64,000 nucleotides of DNA from positions 1-64,000 of the forward strand of contig CALNXQ010000006.1 in assembly GCA_942490535.1 (NCBI GenBank), read 5' to 3'. The translations under genes and the position numbers were made by a program. Source of the DNA: JAEINY01 sp942490535 (GTDB lineage: Bacteria; Bacteroidota; Bacteroidia; Bacteroidales; Marinilabiliaceae). The notes beneath the pieces were generated by a model. The model did no database searches. It was not told the DNA's origin and saw only the letters and a list, made by a program, of their open reading frames with translations. Positions 39,527-47,955 of the stretch are shown here, piece after piece (position 1 is the first letter of the stretch; the number at the start of each line of letters is the position of its first letter).

Positions 39527-40975
39527 ATGACCTATTACAATAATGCCATCATAACAAAGCGCGAACTTTTAGTTCGGATTTTAAAGTTGCAGAAGACCAA
39601 TTCGCTTCTGGAAAAAATTGATCGTATTCCGTTGGAGATGCGCCCAAGAACCAACTCGCCAATCCGTTGCTGCGTTCATAAAGACCGGGCTGTTATCAAA
39701 TACAAAATAATGGCACTACTGGGTTATAACATCAGTGACGAGCAGGACGAGCTGACGCCGTTAAGCACCTATGCCAAAGAATCACTCAACCGAAAAGAAG
39801 AAGGTGGTCATTTCCTAACGGTGGTGGATGAGGCTTGTAGCTCATGCGTACAAGTAAACTATACGGTCAGTAATTTGTGTCAGGGCTGTGAAGGACGCCC
39901 TTGCCAGGTAAATTGTCCGAAGGATGCCATTTCGGTCTTTAATGGCAAAGCCAACATTGATCACCAAAAATGCGTGAACTGCGGCCTGTGTCAAAAGGCA
40001 TGTCCGTTTCATGCCATTGCTTACCTGCCGGTTCCATGCGAGGAATCGTGTCCGGTGAAAGCCATTCGCAAAAATGAGGATGGCGTGGAAGAAATTGATT
40101 TTGACAAATGTATTCATTGTGGAAAATGCATGACCTCCTGCCCCTTTGGTGCCATCACTGAAAAATCGCAGGTACTCCAAATCCATGATGCCATACACGC
40201 CCAAACACAGAAAACAGTGGCTATTGTGGCACCAGCTGTATTGGGCCAGTTTAAAGTCCCATCCGGACAAATCCTGGCCGCCATCCAGGCATTAGGTTTT
40301 GACGATGTACTGGAAGTGGCCCAGGGAGCAGATTTGACGGCACAGCACGAAACAGCAGAATGGAAAGAGAAAATGGCCGAAGGGGCTAGTTTCATGACCA
40401 CCTCCTGTTGTCCGGCCTATACTGAATTAGCCAACAAACATATTAAAGGGCTGAAGCCCTATGTGAGTCATACGCCATCCCCCATGGTATTCTCGGCAGA
40501 GTTAGCCCGGGAAAAACATGGTGATTGCAAAGTCGTATTCATCGGCCCCTGTCTGGCCAAACGTAAAGAAGCTTTTACTACAAAAAAAGCTGATTTTGTG
40601 ATGACAGCTGAAGAATTAGGTTCCTTTTTTGCAGCTTATGGCATTGATGTGGCCAATGTGGATGCCACTCAACAGTCCTATGTCATTTCTCCTGAAGCCA
40701 GAGGCTTTGCTGCAGCAGGGGGCGTGACAGAGGCCATCAAAGCACAGCTGGATGATCCGGACAGTTTCAAATCCTTTTTGGTAGATGGCATATCTGCTAA
40801 ATCCATTAAGCTGCTTAAAACATTTCCGATTCGACCGCCCAAAGCACCATTTGTAGAAGTGATGGCTTGTGAAGGCGGATGCATCAACGGACCGTCGGCC
40901 CTGGCGCCGGCATCCATTGGCAACGCCACCTTAAAAAAGGCCGTTGCTGAATTATCAACTCAGGCGATTGTTTAG
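39527..40975 (+). CDS. [FeFe] hydrogenase, group B type, catalytic
   Basis: A 482-residue cytoplasmic enzyme expected to catalyse 2H+ + 2e- = H2 with ferredoxin-like donors. Cysteine-rich N-terminus (Cys48/49, Cys104/107, CQGCEGRPCQVNC, CVNCGLCQKAC, CEESC, CIHCGKCMTSC) provides several [4Fe-4S] sites. H-cluster motifs: L1 TTSCCPAYTELA with proton-relay Cys294 and ligand Cys295, L2 FIGPCLAKRKEA (Cys342), L3 EVMACEGGCINGPS (Cys448, Cys452). The spacing, L1 Tyr and N-terminal layout match the group B1/B3 family. HydE, HydF and HydG needed for maturation are not in the window. Last gene of the operon. Confidence 0.92.
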   Translation: MTYYNNAIITKRELLVRILKLQKTNSLLEKIDRIPLEMRPRTNSPIRCCVHKDRAVIKYKIMALLGYNISDEQDELTPLSTYAKESLNRKEEGGHFLTVVDEACSSCVQVNYTVSNLCQGCEGRPCQVNCPKDAISVFNGKANIDHQKCVNCGLCQKACPFHAIAYLPVPCEESCPVKAIRKNEDGVEEIDFDKCIHCGKCMTSCPFGAITEKSQVLQIHDAIHAQTQKTVAIVAPAVLGQFKVPSGQILAAIQALGFDDVLEVAQGADLTAQHETAEWKEKMAEGASFMTTSCCPAYTELANKHIKGLKPYVSHTPSPMVFSAELAREKHGDCKVVFIGPCLAKRKEAFTTKKADFVMTAEELGSFFAAYGIDVANVDATQQSYVISPEARGFAAAGGVTEAIKAQLDDPDSFKSFLVDGISAKSIKLLKTFPIRPPKAPFVEVMACEGGCINGPSALAPASIGNATLKKAVAELSTQAIV

Positions 40976-41002
40976 TTTTTTATACTTTCCTTTTGGTTAT
41001 TG

Positions 41003-41047
41003 ATCCCGGGCCTTTTCCATTATCCGAATTCAGTTTAGGCCCGGGAT
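41003..41047. terminator. Bidirectional terminator between the hydrogenase operon and the response regulator
   Basis: An 11-bp perfect inverted repeat (ATCCCGGGCCT and AGGCCCGGGAT) around a 23-nt loop. Its right edge touches the stop codon of the convergent regulator gene. There is no strong T-run, so termination may be moderate. Confidence 0.6.
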
Positions 41048-42447
41048 TAATCCTCTCCTCCAAATTCTTTCACAATCTCCACTCCAAATTTTTTCACTTT
41101 CCGTTTCATGGCATCCCGGCTGATGCCCAATAACTCAGCCGCCCTGGTCTGATTCATATCTGACTTTCTCAGGGCCTCCTCAATCAAAATCCGCTCATTC
41201 TGCTCTAAGTTGAGTCCTTCCAACTTCACTGTCGGTTTAATGGTTTTGGAAACATCTTCGCCGCGCAATAAAAAATCCTCGGGTAACAACGTATCATTTT
41301 CAGACAGAATCATGGCACGCTCCACCATATTGCGCAGTTCACGCACGTTACCCGGAAAATGATACCCTTCCAACTTCTGAATCAAAGCGGCTGATATTTC
41401 AGGTTTCTTTTTGCCTTTTTTTCGGGAAATACGATTTACAAAATGCTCCAGAATGGGCTGAATATCTTCCTTCCGCTCACGCAAAGGCGGGATGTTTATT
41501 TCAATGGTATTGATGCGGTGAAACAAATCAATGCGGAATTTATTATCATCAATTAATTGTTCGATGTTCTTATTGGTGGCTGAGATGATGCGCACATCCA
41601 CCGGAATCTCTTTATTGCTCCCCACCCGCTTGATTTTGTTTTCTTCAATGGCCCGCAGCAATTTGGCCTGAAGGTGATAGGGCATATCTGCAATTTCATC
41701 CAAAAAGAGGGTTCCTTTATTGGCTAATTCAAAATACCCTTTTTTCTCCTCCCGGGCATCGGTAAAGGCCCCTTTCACATGGCCAAAAAACTCACTTTCC
41801 AACAATGACTCCGGGATGGCTGAACTATTGACTGGTGCAAACACATGCTTTTTCCGCGGGCTGCCATAATGAATAATCCGCGAGATAATCTCTTTACCCG
41901 TGCCATTTTCGCCGGTTACCAACACATTGACATCTCCGTCTTCGGCAGCTTTGAGGGCCATTTTCAGCACCCTTTTGATTTGCGGACTAATGCCCACAAA
42001 ATCTTTTTCAATCATATTCTCCAGCTCTTTGGACACGAGGACTTCGCGATCTTCGGCCGCTTCCAGGCGCGATTGCATCTTCAGAAACTTCTCGGTGCGT
42101 TCAATGGCCAGCTGAATGTCCATGATCTGAAACGGCTTTCGGATAAAATCAGAAGCCCCCTCGCGCATGGCTTGAATCACCATGTCCATATCGCCATAAC
42201 CACTAATCATGATGACCTCCAAATTGGGATAATCACCTTTGACCTTACGAAGAATATCCAAACCATTCATCCCCGGTAACATCACATCCAAAATCATCAC
42301 CCCTGGCTCATGTGCCTCCAACATGGCAAAACCCTCGTGGGGTGTATTGGCGGTAAAAACGGAAAAGTGACGCTTTTCCAAATGGTATTTCAATTTTTCA
42401 GTAATTCGCGTTTCATCATCTAAGATTAAAACCTTCAGCTCCTTCAT
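41047..42447 (-). CDS. Sigma-54-dependent response regulator (NtrC family)
   Basis: A 466-residue protein: receiver domain (1-120, acidic pair Asp10/Asp11, phospho-acceptor Asp54 in MILDVMLPG, Lys in RKPF), AAA+ domain with Walker A GENGTGKE and Walker B LFLDEIADM, and a C-terminal Fis-type HTH (QTRAAELLGISRDAMKRKV). The sigma-54 contact loop reads GAFTDA rather than GAFTGA. The gene is 24 nt downstream of the TPR histidine kinase and clearly its partner. It is convergent with the hydrogenase operon. Confidence 0.93.
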   Translation of the reverse strand: MKELKVLILDDETRITEKLKYHLEKRHFSVFTANTPHEGFAMLEAHEPGVMILDVMLPGMNGLDILRKVKGDYPNLEVIMISGYGDMDMVIQAMREGASDFIRKPFQIMDIQLAIERTEKFLKMQSRLEAAEDREVLVSKELENMIEKDFVGISPQIKRVLKMALKAAEDGDVNVLVTGENGTGKEIISRIIHYGSPRKKHVFAPVNSSAIPESLLESEFFGHVKGAFTDAREEKKGYFELANKGTLFLDEIADMPYHLQAKLLRAIEENKIKRVGSNKEIPVDVRIISATNKNIEQLIDDNKFRIDLFHRINTIEINIPPLRERKEDIQPILEHFVNRISRKKGKKKPEISAALIQKLEGYHFPGNVRELRNMVERAMILSENDTLLPEDFLLRGEDVSKTIKPTVKLEGLNLEQNERILIEEALRKSDMNQTRAAELLGISRDAMKRKVKKFGVEIVKEFGGED

Positions 42448-42471
42448 ATGATGTAATCTTATTTTTCTTTA

Positions 42472-44577
42472 TTATGAGATATGATTTGAGAACGGCAACA
42501 CAACCGTCATTTTGGTCCCCTTACCGGGTCGACTCTCCACTTCGATGTGCCCCTTCATCTCTTTCACCAGACTATAGGAAATAGACAAGCCCAGGCCAGT
42601 GCCCTTGCCCAACTGTTTACTGGTGACAAAAGGCAGGAATATATCCGTTTTCCGGTTTTGCGCAATACCTACCCCATTATCTTCCACTTCCAACAATACT
42701 TTACCCTCCTTTACAAAGGTTCGCACCACAATGCGCATATCCAAACGAGTTTCTTTCAACTTTCGCTCTTCCACGGCATCCCGGGCATTGGATAATAAAT
42801 TATGAATCACTTGCTCCAGCTTATGTGGATTCCCCAGTACCATCGGCACCTCTCTCTCCAATTCTTGCTGCAACAGAATGTGATGATTGGCAAACTGTTT
42901 TCCGATGATGGAAATGGCCGATTGCACACATTCAGTCACCGAAAAATCCTCTTCCACTTCATCCTTCTGACCACTGCTAAAAATACGGATGTGATCTACT
43001 ATTTGCCGCACCCTCACAATGTCTTCAAAAATTTCTTCCACCGATTGATTCAAAAACTTCCGGTCCACCTCTTCCTCTGCCAATTCATATTTAATACTCT
43101 CGGCCGAAAGGGATATATTCTGCACGGGCTGATTAATTTCATGCGCGATACCTGCTGCCAATTCGCCCAGTGAAGTGAGGCTGGATTGATGGATGATGAT
43201 TTGCTGCTGCTCTTCCTGCTTTTTTAAGGCCTCCGCGATGCGTTCCTCCAGGTTTTTATTCTCTTCACGTTTCAGATAATACCGATAATAGATAATAAAT
43301 ACCAGGATGGAAATAATCAAGATTGTAAAACCAAAAGAAAGCCGCCAGCGCACCAGGTTTTCTTTCTCCAACTGCAGCAGGTAATTTTCATTCTTAGCCT
43401 GTAGGATTTCATTCTCCTGACTTTTCTTATCCAACTCCTGCAAAGCCAACACATCTACAAACTGCGCCAGGTTATCTTCCATCACCATGGATTCAGAAAG
43501 GTTTGAATAGAGGATACGGTAGTCGTAGGCTTGTTTATATTGTTTCAAGGCCTCGTAAACCTGCGATAAAGCCAGGTAGTTATCACGCAACAAATCATTG
43601 GCCTTGATGATATCGGCCAGTTCAATACTCTTTTTATGACTTAAAATGGCCCGGTCATACTGTTGGCGTTTAAAGTAGATTAAGCCAATATTCAGCAGCG
43701 TCATGGAAGCTTCCCAATGGGCATTTTGAGCAATCTGCATGGATAAAGCCTGCTGATAGGTTTCAAAGGATTTATCCAAATCACCTTTAAAAAAATAGGA
43801 ATTGGCGATATTACTCAATAACACAGAGAGGTTTTGTTCATCCTGCTGGGTTATTAAAATATCATGCATCCGGTTGAAATAAATCAGGGCCTTATCGTAT
43901 TCCTCCTGAAAAAACCAGATTTCACCGATTTGCCCCAACAAAATAACCTGCTCATCTTCTTTGCCCTCCAGCTCAGAACTCTCAATGAGTTCCAGTGCCT
44001 GGTTGTAATACTTGAGCGCCTGATTGTAATCGGCAATATTTTTATAAACATCGGCCATATTCTTGCAGGTTTCAATCACTTTGTCCCAATTTTGTTCCTT
44101 GATGTTTAATTTTAAAGAACGACGGTAGTTTTTCAAAGCTTTCTCCGATTGATTTAAGCGGAAATAAGTGGATGAGATGGTCGACATACTCTGGTTATCC
44201 CCAATTTCCTGGTAAGCCGACAACGATTTCTTATAATAATCGAGTAATTGTTCATAATCATTCACGAAGTAATACCCCATCCCCTGGTTATTGTAGGCTT
44301 CTGCCTCCCCCCGTTTATTACCGGTTTGGATGGCTAAATTAAGTGCCTTCTGCGCATATTGAATAGCGCGTTGCGGGTCAGTATACAAATGCAGTCGCGA
44401 CAGCTCATTGTAAATATCTACTTTTTCCTTTTCCGAGGCATTTTTCAATTGATTAACCAGTTCATCCTTCTGATCCAACTGAGCCAAAACGGGCCACACG
44501 GAAAGAAACAAAAAAATGATCATGACGCACCAACGGCTTCCAACAAAAAATCTCATTTTACTAAAAAACAACCACAT
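42472..44577 (-). CDS. TPR-domain sensor histidine kinase
   Basis: A 701-residue protein with a signal or anchor segment, about seven or eight tetratricopeptide repeats in the extracytoplasmic part (about 35-390; for example RAIQYAQKALNLAIQ and YNQALKYYNQALELIE), one membrane segment (about 422-442), a coiled coil, then the kinase core. HisKA motif AAGIAHEINQPVQN has phospho-acceptor His479; the ATPase part shows NLLSNARDAVEE, DNGVGI and GKGTGLGLSISYS. A second Met at codon 8 is an alternative start. Forms a two-component system with the sigma-54 regulator; the signal is probably protein- or peptide-based (inference from TPRs). Confidence 0.92.
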   Translation of the reverse strand: MWLFFSKMRFFVGSRWCVMIIFLFLSVWPVLAQLDQKDELVNQLKNASEKEKVDIYNELSRLHLYTDPQRAIQYAQKALNLAIQTGNKRGEAEAYNNQGMGYYFVNDYEQLLDYYKKSLSAYQEIGDNQSMSTISSTYFRLNQSEKALKNYRRSLKLNIKEQNWDKVIETCKNMADVYKNIADYNQALKYYNQALELIESSELEGKEDEQVILLGQIGEIWFFQEEYDKALIYFNRMHDILITQQDEQNLSVLLSNIANSYFFKGDLDKSFETYQQALSMQIAQNAHWEASMTLLNIGLIYFKRQQYDRAILSHKKSIELADIIKANDLLRDNYLALSQVYEALKQYKQAYDYRILYSNLSESMVMEDNLAQFVDVLALQELDKKSQENEILQAKNENYLLQLEKENLVRWRLSFGFTILIISILVFIIYYRYYLKREENKNLEERIAEALKKQEEQQQIIIHQSSLTSLGELAAGIAHEINQPVQNISLSAESIKYELAEEEVDRKFLNQSVEEIFEDIVRVRQIVDHIRIFSSGQKDEVEEDFSVTECVQSAISIIGKQFANHHILLQQELEREVPMVLGNPHKLEQVIHNLLSNARDAVEERKLKETRLDMRIVVRTFVKEGKVLLEVEDNGVGIAQNRKTDIFLPFVTSKQLGKGTGLGLSISYSLVKEMKGHIEVESRPGKGTKMTVVLPFSNHIS

Positions 44578-44599
44578 GACTTACTCCGTATCAAATCTA

Positions 44600-44617
44600 T
44601 TTCCTAAATATAGGAAA
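44600..44617 (-). promoter_or_regulatory. Palindrome upstream of the TPR kinase operon
   Basis: TTTCCTA-AATA-TAGGAAA, a perfect 7-bp inverted repeat with a 4-nt spacer, 23 nt before the kinase start codon. It resembles the GTCCTA-N3-TAGGAC site at the hydrogenase promoter but the spacer differs by one. It may be an operator; the binding protein is unknown. Confidence 0.45.
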
Positions 44618-44781
44618 GATTCTGTGAACCCTTTTAAAACCCCTATGAGAAACCCTCACTTTTGCCTCATGAACAAACCTCTAAAACCAACAGCAACCCC
44701 TCTATTTTAAGGACTTTTAACATTCCAGCACGATCCTGATTAAAGAGGATTTTTGTCATAAAAAAGCACCCCAATAAATCA

Positions 44782-44813
44782 TTGTTTTGCGTTGCCCCCC
44801 ACTCTATTTTTGC
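44782..44813 (+). promoter_or_regulatory. Bacteroidetes promoter of the outer-membrane protein gene
   Basis: TTG (44782-44784), 20 nt, then TATTTTTGC (44805-44813): both boxes at the consensus distance, 20 nt before the ATG. Confidence 0.75.
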
Positions 44814-44832
44814 CGCAAATTAACAACTCAAA

Positions 44833-45636
44833 ATGAAAACGAAATTCATCCTTTTTGCTGTGGTATTGTCAAGTATACTAATACCTGCAAAAGCGCAACA
44901 GAAATTAACCGTTGATTTAAGCCATGCTTCCAATTACATTGCACATGGCCGGACTTTAAGTAACAACTTAGGGTGTTTTCAACCCGGATTGTATTATGGA
45001 TTAAAAAGCGGAACTACCGTTATGGGTTGGGTGAGTGCCGCATGGGATCGGACCACTTCATTTAACGATGAATGGAACATCATTGTTGATCAGAACAACA
45101 ACTTGTTTAAAGATCAAGACCAATGGAACATCAATCTTCACGGTTATGTGAATTATTGGTATTTACCAAACTTTGAAAAAATTGCACTTTATGATCCGAC
45201 TTACCCGACTCCATCTCAGAGTTTCTTGCAGGGCATGAAATACAACGCGGGTGTTCATTTTCCGTTAGTATTATCAAAAAGCCACAAACTAAAATTGACT
45301 ACCGGATATGATTTTTACTATTACCATGAAATTGGACGCAATACAGGTGAAATACAAGACGGTGGAATTCACGAACTTTTAGTAAAATTTAACAAATCCT
45401 TTAAATCGTTCGACACTGAATATAAAACAGTGATTAGCAACAATAGAGGGGCCGTAAGTACCAGTATAATCCCGGGCTGGACCTACTTTTCCCAACATTT
45501 GTCAGTTTTATACACTAACAAATATATATCTTTGAGGCCGTCGATTAATTATCAACGGACACTGCACAACCGCTTGTCAACCCAAAAACACTTGGTCTGG
45601 TTTTCATTTGGTGTGCTGAAAACATTCAAATTGTAA
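44833..45636 (+). CDS. Outer-membrane beta-barrel protein, unknown function
   Basis: A 267-residue exported protein with a clear signal peptide (MKTKFILFAVVLSSILIP, cleavage after AKA). The rest alternates polar and aromatic residues as in transmembrane beta strands (for example LKLTTGYDFYYYHEIG and LVWFSFGVLKTFKL), with a terminal aromatic strand. It resembles small putative porins (TorF-like), but the match is only by pattern. Monocistronic, between a strong promoter and a strong terminator. Confidence 0.72.
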   Translation: MKTKFILFAVVLSSILIPAKAQQKLTVDLSHASNYIAHGRTLSNNLGCFQPGLYYGLKSGTTVMGWVSAAWDRTTSFNDEWNIIVDQNNNLFKDQDQWNINLHGYVNYWYLPNFEKIALYDPTYPTPSQSFLQGMKYNAGVHFPLVLSKSHKLKLTTGYDFYYYHEIGRNTGEIQDGGIHELLVKFNKSFKSFDTEYKTVISNNRGAVSTSIIPGWTYFSQHLSVLYTNKYISLRPSINYQRTLHNRLSTQKHLVWFSFGVLKTFKL

Positions 45637-45684
45637 TTTCTTTTCTTTCCTAACAAAGGTTAGGTTAATAATGGTGATAAAGGT

Positions 45685-45719
45685 GTCAAGCCGGCCAATA
45701 GGCCGGCTTGATTTTTTTT
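45685..45719 (+). terminator. Rho-independent terminator after the outer-membrane protein gene
   Basis: The stem TCAAGCCGGCC/GGCCGGCTTGA (11 bp, 4-nt loop) is followed by nine T residues (one interrupted). Confidence 0.9.
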
Positions 45720-46210
45720 ACCCCATTGTGTCGTGAATAAGCAGATCTGTACCTCCCCACCTTCAAAACCACCACTGGCAGGATAGAGAAATCAGGTGAA
45801 GCTAACTGAAACACACATTCTTTTAATCGGTCCTGTGTATCTGCCTTCATTAGCCCATCTTTGGGAGCCAGTTCGTCATAGCCATATATTACCCTTAAAA
45901 GCAACGAATAATAGGTTTTCCGAATCCATCCAGACTTTACTAAACGGCATTTTAGCACAGTTGTCATTAATAGAATCTGATAATCATTCTTAAAAAGCTT
46001 TTGAGAGAAAAAAATAAGACTCCGTTTGGTGAATACTTCCATTCCGGGTAACAAATCAGTATCATTTTGGGCGACCGGAAGCTCCCATCCGGCGACCGGA
46101 AAGGGTGCCGGACCGACCGGAAAGGGTACTTTGGCGACCGGAGAAGCCAACTGAGCGACCGGAGCGGGTACTTTGGCGACCGGAGAGGCCCACTGAGCGA
46201 CCGGAAGCAC
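45686..46210 (-). CDS. Doubtful open frame fused to the 21-bp repeat array
   Basis: A 174-codon frame. The N-terminal 50 codons are the repeat array read as SPVAKVPAPVAQLASPVA. The following 110 codons (for example GYDELAPKDGLMKADTQDR and SILPVVVLKVGRYRS) are stop-free with plausible codon use but match nothing I know. Against it: the frame ends inside the neighbouring terminator stem, and other frames are also open across the array. Listed as a possible gene only. Confidence 0.22.
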   Translation of the reverse strand: MLPVAQWASPVAKVPAPVAQLASPVAKVPFPVGPAPFPVAGWELPVAQNDTDLLPGMEVFTKRSLIFFSQKLFKNDYQILLMTTVLKCRLVKSGWIRKTYYSLLLRVIYGYDELAPKDGLMKADTQDRLKECVFQLASPDFSILPVVVLKVGRYRSAYSRHNGVKKIKPAYWPA

Positions 46211-46301
46211 TCATCCTGCGACCGGAAAGGCTTCCACAGCAACCGGAACAGTCAAACAGGTGACCGGAAGCCCTCACACTACGACCGGCATGTATCATTC
46301 C
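46071..46301. repeat. Eleven-copy 21-bp tandem array with invariant ACCGG core
   Basis: Eleven units of exactly 21 bp. Each begins with a form of GCGACCGGA; ACCGG is present in all eleven. The other 12 positions vary, although units 3-4 and 5-6 form a 42-bp higher-order repeat (endings GTACTTTG and ACTGA). All minus-strand frames are open over most of the array, as is one plus frame with heptads such as GDRKGYF and SDRSGYF. It is not a CRISPR array: the period is far too short and there are no spacers. Confidence 0.92.
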
Positions 46302-46375
46302 CTAAAATAGCTGAACATTTTTTTAATTAATTCATTGTCGAGCGGGTGCACAGAACTTATATTGATCCAATCAAG

Positions 46376-46452
46376 ATGAGTGATAAAACATCACTTTGTG
46401 ATGGCCTATCGGCATTTACCACTAGCAATAAGCCAACTGCTTTATCACTCAT
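46376..46452. other. Nested inverted repeat downstream of the chemotaxis gene
   Basis: Outer arms ATGAGTGATAAA (46376-46387) and TTTATCACTCAT (46441-46452) match perfectly. Inside lies a second hairpin CATCAC-TTT-GTGATG (46389-46403). No T-run follows on the minus strand, so it is not a standard terminator; it may be a structured RNA, a DNA-binding site or a small mobile-element remnant. Confidence 0.55.
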
Positions 46453-46470
46453 TTTAGTATTCTGGTGGTA

Positions 46471-47898
46471 TTATTTCTTCATCTGAAAGAATGCGATTAA
46501 TTCTACAATCTCTTCGGATAGGCGACTTAACTCATCCGATCGGTTTTGCATTTGTTCAGCCTGAGCCGCATTCCGCTGGGTGATGACATTTAGTTCGGTG
46601 AGGGCCGAATTGATTTGATCAGCACCAATCCGCTGTTCATCGCCAGCCACCACAATCTCTCTCACACTTTCAGCACTGGCTTTTAGTTCCGGCTGGATAT
46701 CGGCCAGATACCTTTCCGACTGTTCCGCTAAGTCATTTCCTTTAAGAATCAGATCCGAAATAGAGGCTGCACCGTCCTTACTCCGTTCGGCCAACTTTCG
46801 AACTTCGGCAGCAACCACGGCAAATCCTTTTCCATGTTCGCCAGCCCTGGCGGCTTCCACCGCAGCATTTAAGGCTAAAATATTGGTTTGTGCTGATATA
46901 TCACTAATAATGGAGACCCGTTCCTGAACCAAGCGCATAACGTCGGCTGTTTGCGTCGCAGATGCCATCCCCTTTTGCATGGCCGCCAATACACGCGTCA
47001 CATTCTTTTCGGCTGTTTTGGCATTGTCTGAATTTTGGTGAATATTACTCACCATTTCTTCCATGGATGAAGATACTTCCTCGGCGGCCGAGGCTTGTTC
47101 TGCTGCTCCTTCCGCTAAATCCACGGAATCATGCCGCAGGTTCTCCCCCAAGCTCCTGATGTTACTCGCTCCACCAGAGATGCCGGTAACAATGGTATTG
47201 AGTTGATGCTTCATCCGGGTTAATGAATGGGCCAACAGGCCGATTTCATCTTTCCGGTCCTCATTAAAAAGAGCACTCAAATCGCCACTCTCAATTTTCC
47301 CGGCAAAACCAACAGCATTCTTTATCCCTCTGACTACATCTTTATTAATTGCTGTCAATACCCAAAGAAAAATTGCAATAGCTATAAGCAAGGAAATTGA
47401 CATGATGCGCAATAATCGATTGAGTTCCTTTTGCACGCTGCTGTAATCAGCTTTCAAAATTAAATAAGCCTGATAGCCGGAAACGTACTTACCAAAGATC
47501 CAATCCCGTTCCACCACGTGCCATTCACTAACACCATCCACACCTTTACGCTGGAAATCGGCAAGATTGGCAATGGAATGAATGCTTCCGGCTAACGCCT
47601 GCCCCTGATCAGTTATTAAAGCCATGGAAAATCCATTCCCTTCAAGCTTTTTAATCACACTTGACAACCTTTCCACATCGTTGGACCCAGAGCGGTTTAA
47701 TGTCCGATCAGTTACGGTTGTAGTGAGGTAAATCTCCAGAAAAGATAAGTGATCAATGGCCGTTTGCCGCACATTGGTCTCTACCCGCCTTTTATTTACA
47801 ATAAAAGTATATGTTGCCAAAGTCAACAGCAATAACGTTAAAATACCCCCCATCACGATATTCAATCGCCTGGACACTTTTAAATCTTTCAACCTCAT
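46471..47898 (-). CDS. Methyl-accepting chemotaxis protein
   Basis: A 475-residue transducer. Two membrane segments (about 14-34 and 167-190) enclose a small extracytoplasmic sensor region (about 130 residues). A HAMP domain follows (about 190-240), then the cytoplasmic signalling domain with the conserved hairpin tip region AQTNILALNAAVEAARAGEH and GFAVVAAEVRKLAERS. It controls CheA activity in a chemotaxis or type IV pilus pathway. No cheA, cheW or cheR/B genes are in the window. The ligand is unknown. Confidence 0.94.
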   Translation of the reverse strand: MRLKDLKVSRRLNIVMGGILTLLLLTLATYTFIVNKRRVETNVRQTAIDHLSFLEIYLTTTVTDRTLNRSGSNDVERLSSVIKKLEGNGFSMALITDQGQALAGSIHSIANLADFQRKGVDGVSEWHVVERDWIFGKYVSGYQAYLILKADYSSVQKELNRLLRIMSISLLIAIAIFLWVLTAINKDVVRGIKNAVGFAGKIESGDLSALFNEDRKDEIGLLAHSLTRMKHQLNTIVTGISGGASNIRSLGENLRHDSVDLAEGAAEQASAAEEVSSSMEEMVSNIHQNSDNAKTAEKNVTRVLAAMQKGMASATQTADVMRLVQERVSIISDISAQTNILALNAAVEAARAGEHGKGFAVVAAEVRKLAERSKDGAASISDLILKGNDLAEQSERYLADIQPELKASAESVREIVVAGDEQRIGADQINSALTELNVITQRNAAQAEQMQNRSDELSRLSEEIVELIAFFQMKK

Positions 47899-47955
47899 AA
47901 AACCAAACCTTTAAACCTTTAGAATAACGAGGCGCAAAATAAATCAAAAAAAACG

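Noticed and set aside
36105..40975. Electron-bifurcating HydABC-type hydrogenase
   Set aside because: There is no NuoF-like flavoprotein subunit; the small [2Fe-2S] proteins alone do not make that complex, and the sensory enzyme lacks the proton-relay Cys.
46071..46301. CRISPR array
   Set aside because: The period is 21 bp with a conserved core of about 9 bp; there are no 28-37-bp repeats, no spacers of regular length, and no cas genes nearby.
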